A DNA stretch of 64,000 bases from Silurus meridionalis (GCF_014805685.1 NC_060892.1:19853990-19917989); one strand, 5' to 3'; positions 48,603-62,717 are shown, counted from the stretch's first letter. A program made the numbers and translations. Notes: generated by a model not told the origin, from the letters alone.

Positions 48603-48890
48603 ACCAGGCATAACTTTATGGGCACCTGATACTGACCACTGCAGACTGGGAAAACCCCACAAGAGCTTTTGGAGATGCTCTGACCCAGTCGTCTAGTCAT
48701 CCCAATTTGGTCCTTTGTCAAACTCAAATCCATACGCTTGCCCATTTTTCCTGCTTCAAACACATCAACTTTAAAGGCAATTTGCTGCCTAATAAATCCC
48801 ACCCACTAACAGGTGCCATAATGAGGAGATAATCAGTGTTAATCACTTCACCGCTCATAATGTTGTAATGTCATTATATTATGCGGGTAT
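48603..48890 (-). mobile_element. Deleted Tc1-like derivative inside the nest
   Basis: The left 25 bases (AGGCATAACTTTATGGGCAC) are the outer end of the family seen at 10654-11003. They are joined directly to the helix-turn-helix part of the transposase on the minus strand: M-G-K-R-M-D-L-S, then R-R-L-G-Q-S-I-S-K. The right end TTCACCGCTCATAATGTTG is present. It is a deletion derivative of about 288 bp. Confidence 0.85.
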
Positions 48891-48971
48891 TGCCCAAATT
48901 TGAAGCTATAATGATTTCCACTCTTCTGAAAAAATTGTGTGTGCCCCCTAATACATTTGTCTATACACTAT

Positions 48972-50057
48972 ATATGTTTTTTTGTGCTTGTTATTCAATC
49001 TCCACTTTTCAGTGAGCATGTGATTCTGGTCTGGTCTGGTCTGGACCATTGTGGATTACTAGCCATAAGAAGAAATGCTCTGGACACAATGCATACATGA
49101 TGAGGTAATTAGCCAGTCAGTCTACAGTACAACAGAATGTTAAAGGCTGAAACAAAAGAAGCCAAAGGAAATTCATATAGACAGAAGTCCACAGACAGTC
49201 ATGACTGAACAATGAGCCCTGAAGCTCAAACCCATCTCAATACAAATTTAGCTATGGAGCACAAGCTAGATTGAACTAAACCCTTTGAAAATTTGGTATT
49301 AATACTACTCTGCAATATGAAAGGAATCACATGATAGCCACCTCATAGCACAACTTACAGCACAAATGCATAAGCACTATCCTCTTCTCAGCACAACGCC
49401 TCTCATCATATGCATCAGAGACATCAGATTCGATGTGTGATACTATACAGAAACTGCAACTCTCCCACGTTCATTTCACCAAGAGTGTGTCATACAAATG
49501 TGCCTGCAGCTCTCTAGAGAGTTGAATCGATGTCTCTATAAGTGAAACACCTGCTAGTTGTCCCGTCCTCAGCTACTTGCCTCTCCACCACGCTAAAGCC
49601 CAGTCTGCAGGGCCCGAACCGTGCCGGCTGAATTACAGGCCTCATTGCCCTTCTGCTTGTGCTCTCCTGGTGAGCTACCACTGATAGCAAGCCTGCATGA
49701 TTTTTATGCCTGTGCTCTTCCACTTAGCCTCTGGGAGGAAAATGTTTACACACGCACACACACACACACGGCACTCCTGTCTTTCTCCCTCCATCAACAG
49801 ACACACCTGATAAGATGAGGTCCGATTTGATGATCTCCTCCTTCTCCCATTTAATTCGCAGTCAATCCCGGCAGCTCCTCTTCATCCTGTTTAACGACGC
49901 CAATTACCAAATGAGACGATCCAACATCAAGCTCACTGAGTCACCCCTATAAACTTTCTCATTGCCCACATTCCAATCTCAGGGAAATATTTCTTTATAG
50001 AGAAAGAAGTATCCAATGGTTAGTCATCACATAACTATTCACTTATGAGCAAAGAGT

Positions 50058-50058
<1 letters not shown>
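48972..50058. other. Non-coding stretch
   Basis: No gene is supported. A GGTCT repeat is at 49027-49043 and a short CA array near 49753-49769. The part 49810-49980 is repeat-free and balanced in composition. Confidence 0.45.

Positions 50059-50107
<49 letters not shown>
50059..50107. repeat. (GA)n microsatellite
   Basis: Uninterrupted GA array of about 49 bases. Confidence 0.97.
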
Positions 50108-50110
<3 letters not shown>

Positions 50111-50859
50111 AAAGAGGCAGAAAACAAGAGCGAATAAGGAACAAAGAAAGAAAGAGACAGCGGGGGAGGTCCTGCTGTGGATCAGCAAGTGCATGCTCTG
50201 GAGATGGATATTTTTAAAAATTCAATTCCTATTTTATTATTTTTTTCCCTTTTAAAGCCGGCTGTATGCTGTATCCTGCTTTAAGATTCCCAGCTCGATT
50301 TTACTATCACAGGCCAAAACAGTACGCTGTATAAAAAAAAAATGAATATAAAGATTTGAGAAGACTTCTGTCGGTTTCAAAGTTTCAGTGTTTGCACCCC
50401 GCTACGATGCCTGGCTGAAGACAACAGCGAGCTGGATGACACAGGATTTTACTCGAAACTCAAACCCGAATTTTCTTTTTGCATTTGAACAAGTGATCAT
50501 TTCAAATATTGACATCGTCACGTCCCTACCGCCTCTCAGCGCTGATGCACACGCCACTAGACTGACAAACAAGAGCTCTATTTTTATCATTTGGTGTCTC
50601 GAAATGGAACATTGGCACTATTATAGCGAGCGCTTCATGCAAACACGTTTTTTACATGAGCCCAGATCATGCTGAGTGATGACATTAGAGGGATCTTTAC
50701 TGTATAATGTATACTGTAACAAAGGGAACGTGTTATTGCATATTTTAAAAACAGAAATTCCAATTGATTTCGACTCATCTAATAGTCAACTTTTTGAAAA
50801 GGCACAAAACGAAATGCTTTACATTACGAGTGAATCATCTAATACATTTTTAATGTATT
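50108..50859. other. Unique non-coding stretch
   Basis: The 95-codon plus frame at 50388-50675 overlaps a minus frame and has no recognised domain, so I do not call it. Confidence 0.4.
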
Positions 50860-50873
50860 AATAATGTACTGTA

Positions 50874-51136
50874 CAGGTGATCCCTGGTGGTCTAGTGGTT
50901 AGAATGCAGCGCTCTCACCGCTGCGGCCTGGGTTCGATCCCCGGTCAGGGAACCAACCCCAGCCATTAGGGTTGCACAAGCCTTAGTGCCGGTCCCAAGC
51001 CAGGATAAATGGGGCGGCTTGTGTTAGGAAGGACATCCAGCGTAAAAACGTGCCAAATTAAACATGCGGATCATGAATACGGATGATCCGCTGTGGCGAC
51101 CCCTAATGGGAGAAGCCGAAAAAGAAAGTTGTTAAT
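50874..51136 (+). mobile_element. tRNA-Glu SINE with RTE-type tail and TSD
   Basis: A tRNA-Glu-like head (50881-50952) is followed by a body with CCATTAGGGTTGCACAAGCC and AGGAAGGACATCCAGCG. The 3' tail, GGCGACCCCTAATGGGAGAA then GCCGAAAAAGAAA, is shared with the RTE-type LINE fragment at 28612-29038. Flanks carry the duplicate AATAATGTACTGTA at 50860-50873 and 51137-51150. Pol III promoter boxes are intact: TGGTCTAGTGG (A) and GGTTCGATCCC (B). Confidence 0.93.
50881..50952 (+). other. tRNA-Glu(CTC)-like SINE head, not a true tRNA gene
   Basis: The 72-base stretch folds as a complete cloverleaf. The acceptor is TCCCTGG with TCAGGGA, the anticodon stem is CAGCG with CGCTG, and the anticodon CTC is at 50914-50916. 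It looks like an intact tRNA gene, and a scanner may call it one. The SINE body and target-site duplication show it is the head of a retroposon. Confidence 0.85.
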
Positions 51137-51150
51137 AATAATGTACTGTA

Positions 51151-52577
<1,427 letters not shown>

Positions 52578-55536
52578 GAATGACACAATATTCTCCACAT
52601 TGACCAAACTGGTTGTGTTTATACTCAGCTACATTATTTGTACTCTAGTCTGTGTGTAGTACTTCTTTTCTGCCTGGAATAAACACTGATATCTGTACTC
52701 AAGCCTTACGGTCCTTACTTAAACAAAGCTCATGAAGACATATATGATTAATCCATAAGCATCATGAGCGTGCTTTGGCTCTTTGCATCGGCTGCCAGTC
52801 AAACACGTCCAAAAAAGACAAAAAGTTGTTAAAATAGAACACAACCCCAAATCACGCAGGACCTATCTGGAACCCAGTGTGCCGATATATGATAAGAGGC
52901 TCTGAAATGACGAATCGCTATACTCTGATAATTATCAATGTACAATCAAGCATAGAGTGAACTAGTAATCTAAATGGGGGCTCAATTCTAACTTTCATTT
53001 CAGGGGTTAAATTTTCCCACCAGGACGTCAACCACAGAAGGGCAATTTGCATACCTGGTGGGAAAGCCTTGAATCATTTGGACTGATTAAGTCGAAGCGT
53101 ACTTGGCATAAAAAAAAAAAAACTCTACCTTTTAATTAAATACCCAAACTAGAGGCCGGGAAGCAATGAAGGGCAAATGCAGGCTTACAGGAGATAATTA
53201 CAATTGCTCAGCGATGTCTGCTTGATTAGAACCAAGGGCATGAAAACGTACTGGTTTTTTTTTGTGGTGTTTTTTTTTTTTGCACAAGTCCTCATGGTCA
53301 GATTGCTGAGGAGTCTTACAGGACTAGATTTCGCTGCTCGTCGAATTCTAGGCCATGTCCGTAACTCAAAAACACAGGAAATACATCTTTTTTTTTTTCT
53401 GCAATATTCAGCTTAGTTTATAAAGCCATAGTCAATGAATTAAAGCAAAGATAAAGTGACAACCAGAACATAAAAACGTTACATGGCAAGGCCAACAGCA
53501 AAATCAATAAGAACAGCAGCAAGTTCTACGGAAAGAAGGAAGCGCTTTCATGAAAACATCAACAACAGGAGTTCTATTGATTTCCAATTATGCTTAAAAA
53601 AAAAAAATACAAAAATGCCTGGATAGCCGTTTTGCATGTTATGTAATTACGACCTATACGCAGAGCTTGAGTGATTGTATTAATTGTTCTGACATATTCA
53701 TACTTGCCTGTTATTAGAAGTGAATACTTGTGGATAAAATAAATGTCTTTCTCCTCTTTGGAGAGCTTCAAAGCCAGTTTCTGAAAGGTCCCTTCTTCTC
53801 TCATCCAACCAGTATAAATCGCAATAATATGCTCGATATAGCCTCCGATCGTTTCTGTATGAAACATCAGATGGAGTTCATTAATGGAGAACAAAAAATG
53901 ACCAGGAGTCATGCAGGTTCATCATCTGCAGCAACCTTCAGCTGCTACACATGCAGTTAGGTTTATCTGTGTGAATTTGACTGTTCAGTTATCGACCGGG
54001 CTGCAGCATATAACTTGAGAACGTGAACCCTGGCTCACCCTCCATATAAAGTTTCAATATGCTGGATTTTCAGGTGTCTCCTTTTTCGAGATTTCAAAGA
54101 ATCGATTAACTTGCTGCAATTTTTTAAAAATCATGTTGGGGTATGTGTTTCTAATTTGCTATTATTACCTGGTTAGATATAATTAAGTCACTCTTTGTTA
54201 GTCTACTAGCAAACTAGGATCCCACCGCTAACTGCTAGTTAGTGTGCTCCCGGTGCTGATCCTGTGCTTGGAATAAATAAAAAATTTGTGTCAGGAAGGG
54301 TTTCCGGGCCCAACTCAAATATGCTGACCAACCATTCACTGTGGAAATTTTTTTTATTTTTTTGCAAGTCTAAACTTTGGTGCTAACTTAGACTAGCATC
54401 ATTTCCATCATATAGGTGGTAAGTCAAAGTCTGTGTAGTTCTGAGACAAATAATGGTCATTCATTTGCTTTATTTTACTTGTAAATACCTGCATTGCATG
54501 AGTCACACACAACTTTCATTTTCATTTATCGCACTGAGCAGACTTCCTGATCCACAGCTTTAAAGTCTCTATCAATAAGTATATTCAGATACTGGTTCAT
54601 GAGGTCACAGTCTAAGAATACATTCAGTCTCAAAACAGCGAATGTAGTTCAGAAAAGCTAATCTCAACAGACATTAGACTTCTGTTGGATAAGGAAGAGG
54701 TAGGTCTATAGACATAAGCCTGCTAGTGTGTAGCAAACTTACAGCATTTGAGTGACATTTTCAGGTAAAACAGCTTATTAAAAACTGGTATAATAATAAT
54801 AACAATAAAAATCAAAGTATTAATATTAAAACTTCATTTTATCACTTATAACCTGGTACAAGGATTTTTTTAGTCGGATACTTCCACTTTGAATTGAGTC
54901 ATTTGAACACATTATCAGCACTTTGTCTTCACCTGCATGTACAGAACGAAATAAACACTATGCGACTGTAAGTACTGGTGTACATTAGTGCATATCTATT
55001 GACACTTTCTCTTCATATGCGTTTAATGCGGATGCCTCAAGGAATAATATTGACATCGTGAAACCATCGCCTAGTCCTTATGTGCCAAGAGATGAGGCGT
55101 AGAAAGAAGGCGATTTGACAAAATATATAATCTCCTGCTCTGTCGGTTAGTGTTAACATCCACACCCGTCTTACACCGTACTCAAAGAGAACTGACGGCT
55201 TCTAAGGACTCTGAGTGGATCAGTGTGCGAGGGAATGGAATACATGCTAACTGTGCTTTACGTTGCGCTCAGGAGATGACAGATAAGTGGCACTCAGGTT
55301 CCATACTCAACACACACAAAAAAAAGAACTCACCCTATCAGCCCAATCATACCTGTTTTAATGCACTGGGTTTTTTTTTTTTGCTGTAAAATATTAAATA
55401 CCAGAATTTAGTTTGAATTAATTAATTCATTTAAAAATCACAAATTATTGTAGTGTTATATTAGTATTTTTATATAAACCCTCACAAATACCTTTAGCTC
55501 TGTAACCAATATATTCTGGAATCATTTACAAAAAAT
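52578..55536. other. Unique non-coding stretch
   Basis: No gene is supported over nearly 3 kb. A minus frame of 112 codons at 53574-53912 has no recognised domain. Low-repeat parts: 52740-53080 and 53700-54000. Confidence 0.45.
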
Positions 55537-55537
55537 A

Positions 55538-55601
<64 letters not shown>

Positions 55602-55604
55602 AAA
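55537..55604. repeat. (AAAG)n microsatellite
   Basis: About sixteen AAAG units. Confidence 0.97.
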
Positions 55605-55734
55605 GAGCTTTCACCCTGTAATTATTATTGAATTGAAATACGGTGCTGTACTAATGTGTTAGGGAGCATATTAGTTATGCTCCAAAATAAATGCTTAGCT
55701 AATAAAGAAGCAATTTTACAAAGCAGGAAATAAA

Positions 55735-55929
55735 CTTTCTTTCGGCTTCTCCCATTAGGGGTCGCCACAGCGAACCGTCCACATGTTTGATTTGGCACAT
55801 GTTTTTACGCTGGATGCCCTTCCTAACGCAACCCTCCCCATTTATCCGGGCTTGGGACCGGCATTAAGCTTGTGCAACCCTAATGGCTGGGGTCCACTAA
55901 CCACTAGACCACTAGACCACCTGGGAACC
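55735..55929 (-). mobile_element. tRNA-Glu SINE, head partly deleted, 20-bp TSD
   Basis: Same SINE as 50874-51136, on the minus strand, starting from the shared tail TTCGGCTTCTCCCATTAGGG. The flanks carry a perfect 20-base duplicate, TTTACAAAGCAGGAAATAAA, at 55715-55734 and 55930-55949. The head keeps the A box with a duplicated GGTCTAGTGG unit. It then jumps from TTAG to GGACCCCAGCC, so the anticodon arm and B box are missing. A copy without a B box should not be transcribed well by pol III. Confidence 0.93.
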
Positions 55930-56214
55930 TTTACAAAGCAGGAAATAAATAATTTAAACAATATGAATAACAATAGAATTTGTAATTTTATTTGGATTTG
56001 TTTATTTGGTTCTAGCTGGCTTAAAAAAAGCACTTTTTCAGTATAATTAAGACATAAAAAACATGGAAAGTGTGTGATTCATCTATCTGTCTGTCTGTCT
56101 ATATTAGGAAAACCTCTGATTATCCCCTGTTTAGTCATGAAAGTATTCAAGAAGTCAATCGTAGAGCTGTAGCTCAACACATAAAATCCTGCAGGTTCTG
56201 GTCAAGATTAGCAG

Positions 56215-56462
56215 TTAATGTTCACATCAGACATCAGCATAGGGGGAAAAAAAAACAATCCCAGAATCTTTCACTGGGTATGGTTGCTGGTGCCAAAAGG
56301 GCTGCTGATCTCCTACAAGAGATCTTCTCAGACTTTAAACAGAGCCATGGTCAAACTGGTCCTGGCTAAAAGGGTTTTATATCTCACAACCACTATTTAC
56401 AACCATATGAAGCAGAAAAGCATCTCAGAGCATATAGCATGTGAAATCTTGAACCAAAGAAA
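56215..56462 (+). mobile_element. Tc1-like transposase relic
   Basis: TTCACATCAGACATCAGC, then GTATGGTTGCTGGTGCC and AAAAGGGCTGCTGATCTCCT, matches the start and helix-turn-helix part of the family at 43530. Later TATTTACAACCATATGAAGC and AGAAAAGCATCTCAGAGC match the next block. Internal sequence and the DDE domain are lost. Confidence 0.75.
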
Positions 56463-56463
56463 C

Positions 56464-56476
56464 AATAAATAAATAA

Positions 56477-56569
<93 letters not shown>
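56464..56569. repeat. (AATA)n(GATA)n microsatellite
   Basis: Four AATA units run into about 22 GATA units. Confidence 0.97.
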
Positions 56570-57765
56570 GAAAACTACAGTATGGACAATATATTTTTGT
56601 CTACTTTGTTTTATGGTCTACTGGTAAATGATAAAATTTAGTCCTAATGTGCATTGTTTGGAACTGTATATGTGTAGACAAGCTAAAAAAACTTTACACA
56701 GACCTGTCAGATAAAACCTTTGTAAAACATTTGCACACTGAGCTATGGACTGATTAATGTTGCCTTTATGACCAGGGACTACAGTAAGCACTCTTGCTTA
56801 AGGAGCATCTTGGCATCCACTATTAAGTGAGTCACACCGAAGGCAGTGATTAACTATTCAGAGCGTGGCCTAATATCATAATCCAAGCACAAAACGAACT
56901 ATGTCTGTACAGCCTATTTATTTGCCTACCGTATCATATTCAACTCTGTACATTACACAGAAGTGCTAGCAAAAGAAATAAAGTCTCCCGCAGCATTTCA
57001 CACGGATTTTCACTTCCCAGAGTCGGAATTTAATCGTGTGCCACGTCTGGAAAAAGCCTGCCCTCTCCACTTTGTGGGAAAAAGTCAAGTCATCTATATT
57101 CTCCACACATGATAATAACTTTGCCTCACAATGCCTGGCTAAGTTGCATCAGGGAAAATAATTCCTCCTTTTACGCCACCAGGAGATGGGGGGGATTTGT
57201 TGCCAAAGCTGCAGACAGATACTGCTGGAGTCTTGGTAGCTATTCCTCATGCTGCCTTGCTGAGCTTTTATACAAATCGTCCCCTGGTGACTACTAGTAG
57301 AAGACACCTTTGCCGGAGTGTCTTTGGCAAGAGAAATTCACCACTCAAGGAGAGAGACTATTAGTGCCTATTACCCTGAAAGGTCCCTTTCCAGGGCTTT
57401 GGTGAGAGACAGATGGTGCATAGCAGAATTTTTTCATCTGTCAGAGGGAATTGATGTCAATGTGTCAGGCACAAGAGGTTACACGACAGGAAAGCAAAAT
57501 AGTGTAGTATTGATCTTAGCAGAACATGGACAGTGCACGTCAGCTTAGACCTTACATTCAGCTACAAATGGTTTTATCAAAAGTGATCTGCAGTGCGGCA
57601 ATTGCAGCAGAGGATAAAAAGGTGCATCATTTGTAAAAAAAAAAAACAGAAATAATTATTTCAAGGCCAGTTTCCATTCCAAGGGGCTAGTCAGTCTAAG
57701 ATTGTTCTTCACATACCTGCTGCCTGACACCGCATTGCACCTGACCTCCCCCCTTTATACTGCAG
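56570..57765. other. Unique non-coding stretch
   Basis: No repeat is recognised. The sequence from 56980 to 57560 is repeat-poor and balanced in composition. It leads to an acceptor-like site before the exon candidate at 57766. Confidence 0.4.
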
Positions 57766-57842
57766 ATGTTGTGTCCAGGTTACCTGCATGACCTGGTCAG
57801 TAGACACTTGCCTGCGGACAACCCCAAGGCCCAGCTCCGAAG
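57766..57842 (+). other. Candidate exon (77 nt)
   Basis: CTGACCTCCCCCCTTTATAC followed by TGCAG is a good splice acceptor. The next 77 bases are GC-rich, with codon-like use of C or G at third positions. The open frame starts with ATG and reads M-L-C-P-G-Y-L-H-D-L-V-S-R-H, and later P-A-D-N-P-K-A-Q-L. The donor CGAAG|GTACAT at 57843 is weak. Without splicing, the frame runs on to a stop at 58005, though its later part looks less coding-like. I do not recognise the protein. It could be a real exon, a fossil exon or chance. Confidence 0.25.
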
Positions 57843-60800
57843 GTACATATTAGATGCCCTAAGCCAGTCCAGGAACACAAAGCCTTGTTTGCACCATTCA
57901 CAGGGGGTTATCAGGATTGCTTTGTCATTTACCTTCAAATTTGTTCACCAATACTGGGCGCTAACTGGTCATAAGCCCCTTGCAGACCTTATTATGTCCA
58001 TATAATGTTGCAGAAATGTAACATATAGCTTACGGAAGGCTATATAACCATGACAGAATGGTGTTTGATAAAGGTTTCCAGCTCAGAGTCAGCACATGTT
58101 GCAAAGTTTACTCTGTAGCCCTAGAGGAGGAACTGTATTTTTAGCAAGTGTCCACTGCAGCTGGGTAAGAATATGCAGCTAGGGGTCAGACCACAGAGCT
58201 TAGAGTGGCTTTGTGGCACATATCTAGACCATCACTCCTGAAAACACACAGCTATATAGTCTTATTACTGATTTATCCTAGACTGGCTACCAACAGGGAT
58301 CGTGGTCAGAACATTGGCATGACTTTGCCAAAAGGAAAAAAATGGAGGAGAGGAACAGAAAGGGAAGGTGAGTAGCTGAGTCATGGAGATAAATGAGACC
58401 AAATACTCACTCACTCACCTATTAGGTCTCTCTCATTATGCATACACAAGCACATTATTCGAGAAGAATTAACTTGTTCACCTGTTTATGGCTTTAGCAG
58501 GTTGGAGGTGATTTGGTGGCATCAGGTGAAGAGCTTTTGGTCTCTGCAGGCATCATATGAGCCAAGAGCAGGTTTATTAAACAAGATCAGCCTCCAGCCC
58601 CCTCAGTCCAACCTCCCTCATTAACAAAGAAATGCTATCACCTTATTAAGAATGTTTCAAGCCAAATGAGTGGAGATTACTTTGGTTTAAGATCTAAGTC
58701 TTCATATAGTAAAAATAAAATAAAATAAAAAAATCTTAGATTTAAAAAAAAAATTCTACAGGGAAGCCAGTCCTGTGAATTTCCACATGACTTGCTGACT
58801 GACAGCATTTTTTTTTTCTCAAGCCCAATGAACACATTGAAGAGCAAAATAATGCAGAAAACCTGGTCCATTTTAAAAGTGTGCACCTATCCAAGTCTTT
58901 CTTTCTTTTCTATCTTTCAGGAGTTCATCATTTCTCATGACTGCAAGCACAAATCAGTTTAACTTCATTTTTTGGGAGTAAAGTGTACAAGGTCAAGGGT
59001 TATTGTCAAACTGGGAAAAAAAAAGTGCAAATGAAAAAAGAAGTAAATAAACAAAAATAAAACTAATAGGAGCAGTTAGAGAATGGGAAAAAAGCAATAC
59101 CTGCAAACAGAGGCAATCAATCTGACACCAAATTCCAGGAGCTCACCAGCTCCACTGTACTTTTAAGGCCTGTGTTTTTATAGATTGTCATAAATATCGT
59201 CTCAGCTCGTGAATTTCGATTGACCTCCAGGCGCAATGCAGTCAATGTCTTCCATTGCAGGACCAGTGGAGCTGTTAAAGCAGCCCCAATCTGCTTTTCT
59301 CTCCCACTTGTGCTCAACTAGCAAGGAGGCTCCCCTATGGCAAAAATCGTAAAGAAAATGAATATCGTTTCTCCTTCATTTTTATTGCTCCACCTGTTGA
59401 CGTATACGGGTGAAGATGTACAGTAACAAATCCCAAAGTTGCAAAGGGCAAGTAGACGGAAAACAATGAATGATCACACGTTTTTTTTTTTTTATAGATC
59501 TTCCTGAGGCAAAAGATGCACGGACGAGAGCAGATGAAAGGAAAACAAGTGCAATGAAAGACACAATAACACCGAGTATTTACTGCTCCTTCCAGCTACC
59601 CAATATAGGACTTTCAACCTTGTGCTGGTTATTGCAATGTTCTGTTATTGAGCATATGTCCTCCAAAGATTCCTGTTTTAAAACCAGTCACAGTGGCATG
59701 ACAACTGCTCATATTATTATTTTACTCAAATGTAAGATAAATTCTCTCTATAACAGTTCTTCTGTTATATTGTGGTGATATTAAATAGTCTAACTCAATA
59801 CTGTTTATTTCAGAATGTTTCTCTGTTCAGTGTCTAATTACATTTCTTCTTTTTTTTGCCTCAATCTTAATATCCATATATATATTCCATATATATAATT
59901 CACATAGTGGTTTTCGATGTATTCATGTAGTTTCAAGTTTAAAAAAATCAAAAGAATTGACGCTGTAAAATCAAATCGAGTTCTAACATTTTATTGTTCT
60001 TTTCATGATTTAACAATAATATATACTGTCCATTAAAAGCCATGTTTTCAGAAATTGTTTTACAATTAAAATACATCTTATGATTTCTTCCATGTAGAAA
60101 TCAAATTGAAAATAGGAATGATCAGTTTGTAAAAGCATTGTTTGAATAATCATATTTTTATTGTTGTCTTCAGTAACCAAAAAAGGATTACAAACTATTC
60201 AGCTTGCTGTAAATCATTGTATAATAAAGAAATAGGACAACCTGTTAAAGTCCTGAGACTTTTACATTTATCCATTTTATATAACTGTAATTTTGACTGT
60301 ACTGTAGGTTTGATGGACAAATGAAATCGCTGGCTAATTCTTATCATTTTAAAATTGTATTTGTTAGCACAGAGTGAGATATTGAAACAGGTTTAAACTA
60401 GCGGGTGTATTTTTTGTTAAAAAAGTGTTTTATCAAGCCTAAAATGCCACTGCAGATTTATACAGTGAAGTGCACTAAAGGATAAAAAAAAATACTGTAC
60501 CTTGTTCTATGTGGCACTGAGTTTCCTTGGCATTGGTGATGCCGTTATGTCATATGGACACGTGACAAAAACAATAAGACCATAAGAATGCATGTCATTG
60601 TGTCATTTAAAGTGTAGCATCAACAGTTGCAAAAAGGTCAATAATCAATTTATTTCAATGTAAAGTCTTTTACATATACACACCTGGTGGCTGGGAAGCA
60701 GGGAACAGATGGATCATGTCTTCTAATCAAGACTTCCTGTACAGTACATTATGTACTCAGTGATATATCACCAATCCTAATAGTTCAAAATAGAGACAGG

Positions 60801-62334
60801 ATGATCCTTCACTGAATTCTAATTCCGTAATCAATGCACTTGTGTGGATATGATGTGTTTAATGAAGCTGCTTTCATTTAACTGATTCTTTGTTCACTTA
60901 AAATAATAGTGAGCATGAAGAGAGTTCAATATCCTCCTGTCAACTGCCAGATCGTTGTAGTCAACCGAGCAGTGGGACCTCAAAATCTGTTTCTACACGG
61001 CAACATAAACCATGCTGGCCATTTAGTCGCCGACTCATGAAACGTTGGTGTGTGTAGGCGGCTAAACTCTTGGACTATTTGGCAAAACATGTTCGTTCAC
61101 CACCCACACCAACACACACATCAGTCTGGGAAACATGATTTTGCTCATGCCACTGACCTCTTCAGCTGACTCTGCACTCTCTGCCAAGAGAAACATCATA
61201 AGCTGTCTATATTGTAAGTGAATGGAAAAGCGATGGGGGTAAAAAGCACTACATTTGAGAGCACGTACATCTTTTAAATGCTTCAACCAGCTGCTTTAGG
61301 GTAAAAATATCTAAATCTAACAATCTTTTTCTTCCTTTCACTGCTTTATTCAGCTATTCATATAGCAGACATTGTGTGGAAACAACCTTAGCATTGAAAG
61401 CTAGATGAGAAGGATGTAATGGGGTTTTAGCATAATGTTACCTGTACATGAAATGAAGTTTGCGCCGTGAATGCTAAACAAACAGACAATTACGCACTTA
61501 CTGCGCCTATTTGCTGTCGAAGATGCATGTAGCTAAAAGGTTAAATCAAACATCCTCCCAGAACCAGCAGATGAATAAGCTGAGGTGGCTACTCCTTACT
61601 CCCTTAACTCCCAGATGTAATGGGCTTCATTTGTGAATGGCGAGAACGTAGGAATGGGATGTGAACGCTAAAGTCAGCGCCTTGCTGCAACCATCAAGCT
61701 CCTTTTGTATTCTATGAGCTTGTGCTTTCTGAAATGCAAATAAATCACTCCTTTGTACGAATATGCTCACATATTTTCCATGGAGAATCTGGAAATAGGG
61801 GTCTCCACAGGGCCATATGAACACCGTGACTCCTAACAATGCAGCATAAAATAGACTTCTAATACAACTCGCAATACAGAGAATTTTCCACTGAGAGCCA
61901 TGACAATGCAGATGCAAGGAAATTATTCAACATCGCTCAAACATTTCCATATACACTGAACATCGGAAAAAGCTAATCATCTGCAGCGTTTGAGGTGGGA
62001 CAGTTAGAAGTCTCCTGCTACTGTGCTGGCCCAGCTTTAACAAGCAGTATTCTTTAGAAAGGCTGAAGCAATCTTGAACAATTTCATGTTTTTATTCCAG
62101 GTCTCTGATATGGTTATATTAACAATCTTTCAACACACTCTTTCAACAAACTTTCCTGATATTAACCCGATGCCCCCTGGAAGCCCCACCCCCTAACATT
62201 TCATCCACCACTCTCATCTTGATTCGAATTTAATGATCGAAACATTCATACATTTTTTTTTTTTCTTCAAATAGACAGTGAGTTCAACAATGTAAAAGCA
62301 AAATGCATCATTATACTGTATTTTCAAATATATA
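57843..62334. other. Unique non-coding stretch
   Basis: About 4.5 kb with no gene or mobile element that I recognise. A strong lone acceptor-like site, TTCTTTTCTATCTTTCAG, ends at 58920 with no donor at exon distance. AT-rich DNA occupies 59800-60300. Repeat-poor, more balanced sequence lies at 61440-61960. Confidence 0.4.
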
Positions 62335-62495
62335 GTTAACAGACACTATATGCCACATACTGTATGCCATGTACTGTATGTCAGACTGCATGCCAGGTTC
62401 TTTTTGCCATGTACTGTATGCAATGTATTGTATGTAAGGCACTGTAGGTTGTGTACTGAAGGTTATGTACTGTATGTCAAGTTCAGTATGACAGT
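62335..62495. repeat. Small minisatellite, ~13-base units
   Basis: About ten diverged units on the theme ATGCCATGTACTGT (for example CATACTGTATGCCATG, TACTGTATGTCAGACTG, GTACTGTATGCAATG). Unit length varies between about 12 and 16. Confidence 0.8.
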
Positions 62496-62717
62496 AGGAA
62501 TCCACTCCTCTTCCTTTCATCTAGACTTCCATTTTATTTCACATAAAAAAATTAAGTAAAATCATCAATATATAAATTTATCTTTAATACTTGTGAACAA
62601 CACTGAATAACTTGTTCGAAACTAGCAAAAAAAGTCTCACTCATGAGAGGAACCAAACTTGAAAATATATTATTCACTAGATTACAGTATAAATAATCCC
62701 GTTCTCTAACTGGCCAT

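Larger units (their letters stand above)
48352..48971 (-). mobile_element. Outer Tc1-like element of a nested cluster
   Basis: The left part 48352-48405 begins CACTATACATAGACAAACG and then GCACACCTGACCATAGG, the start of the CACTATATGG family. The right part, about 48891-48971, has AGCTATAATGATTTCCACTC and then TTGTCTATACACTATA, the next block of the family plus a terminal-repeat-like end. Between them lie a SINE and another Tc1 derivative. The transposase body is missing. Confidence 0.75.

Noticed and set aside
50881..50952. True tRNA-Glu(CTC) gene
   Set aside because: The fold is complete, but the SINE body and flanking duplication show it is a retroposon head.
58903..58965. Terminal exon after the strong acceptor ending at 58920
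   Set aside because: The frame closes after 13 codons, no donor follows, and no polyadenylation signal is placed as expected.
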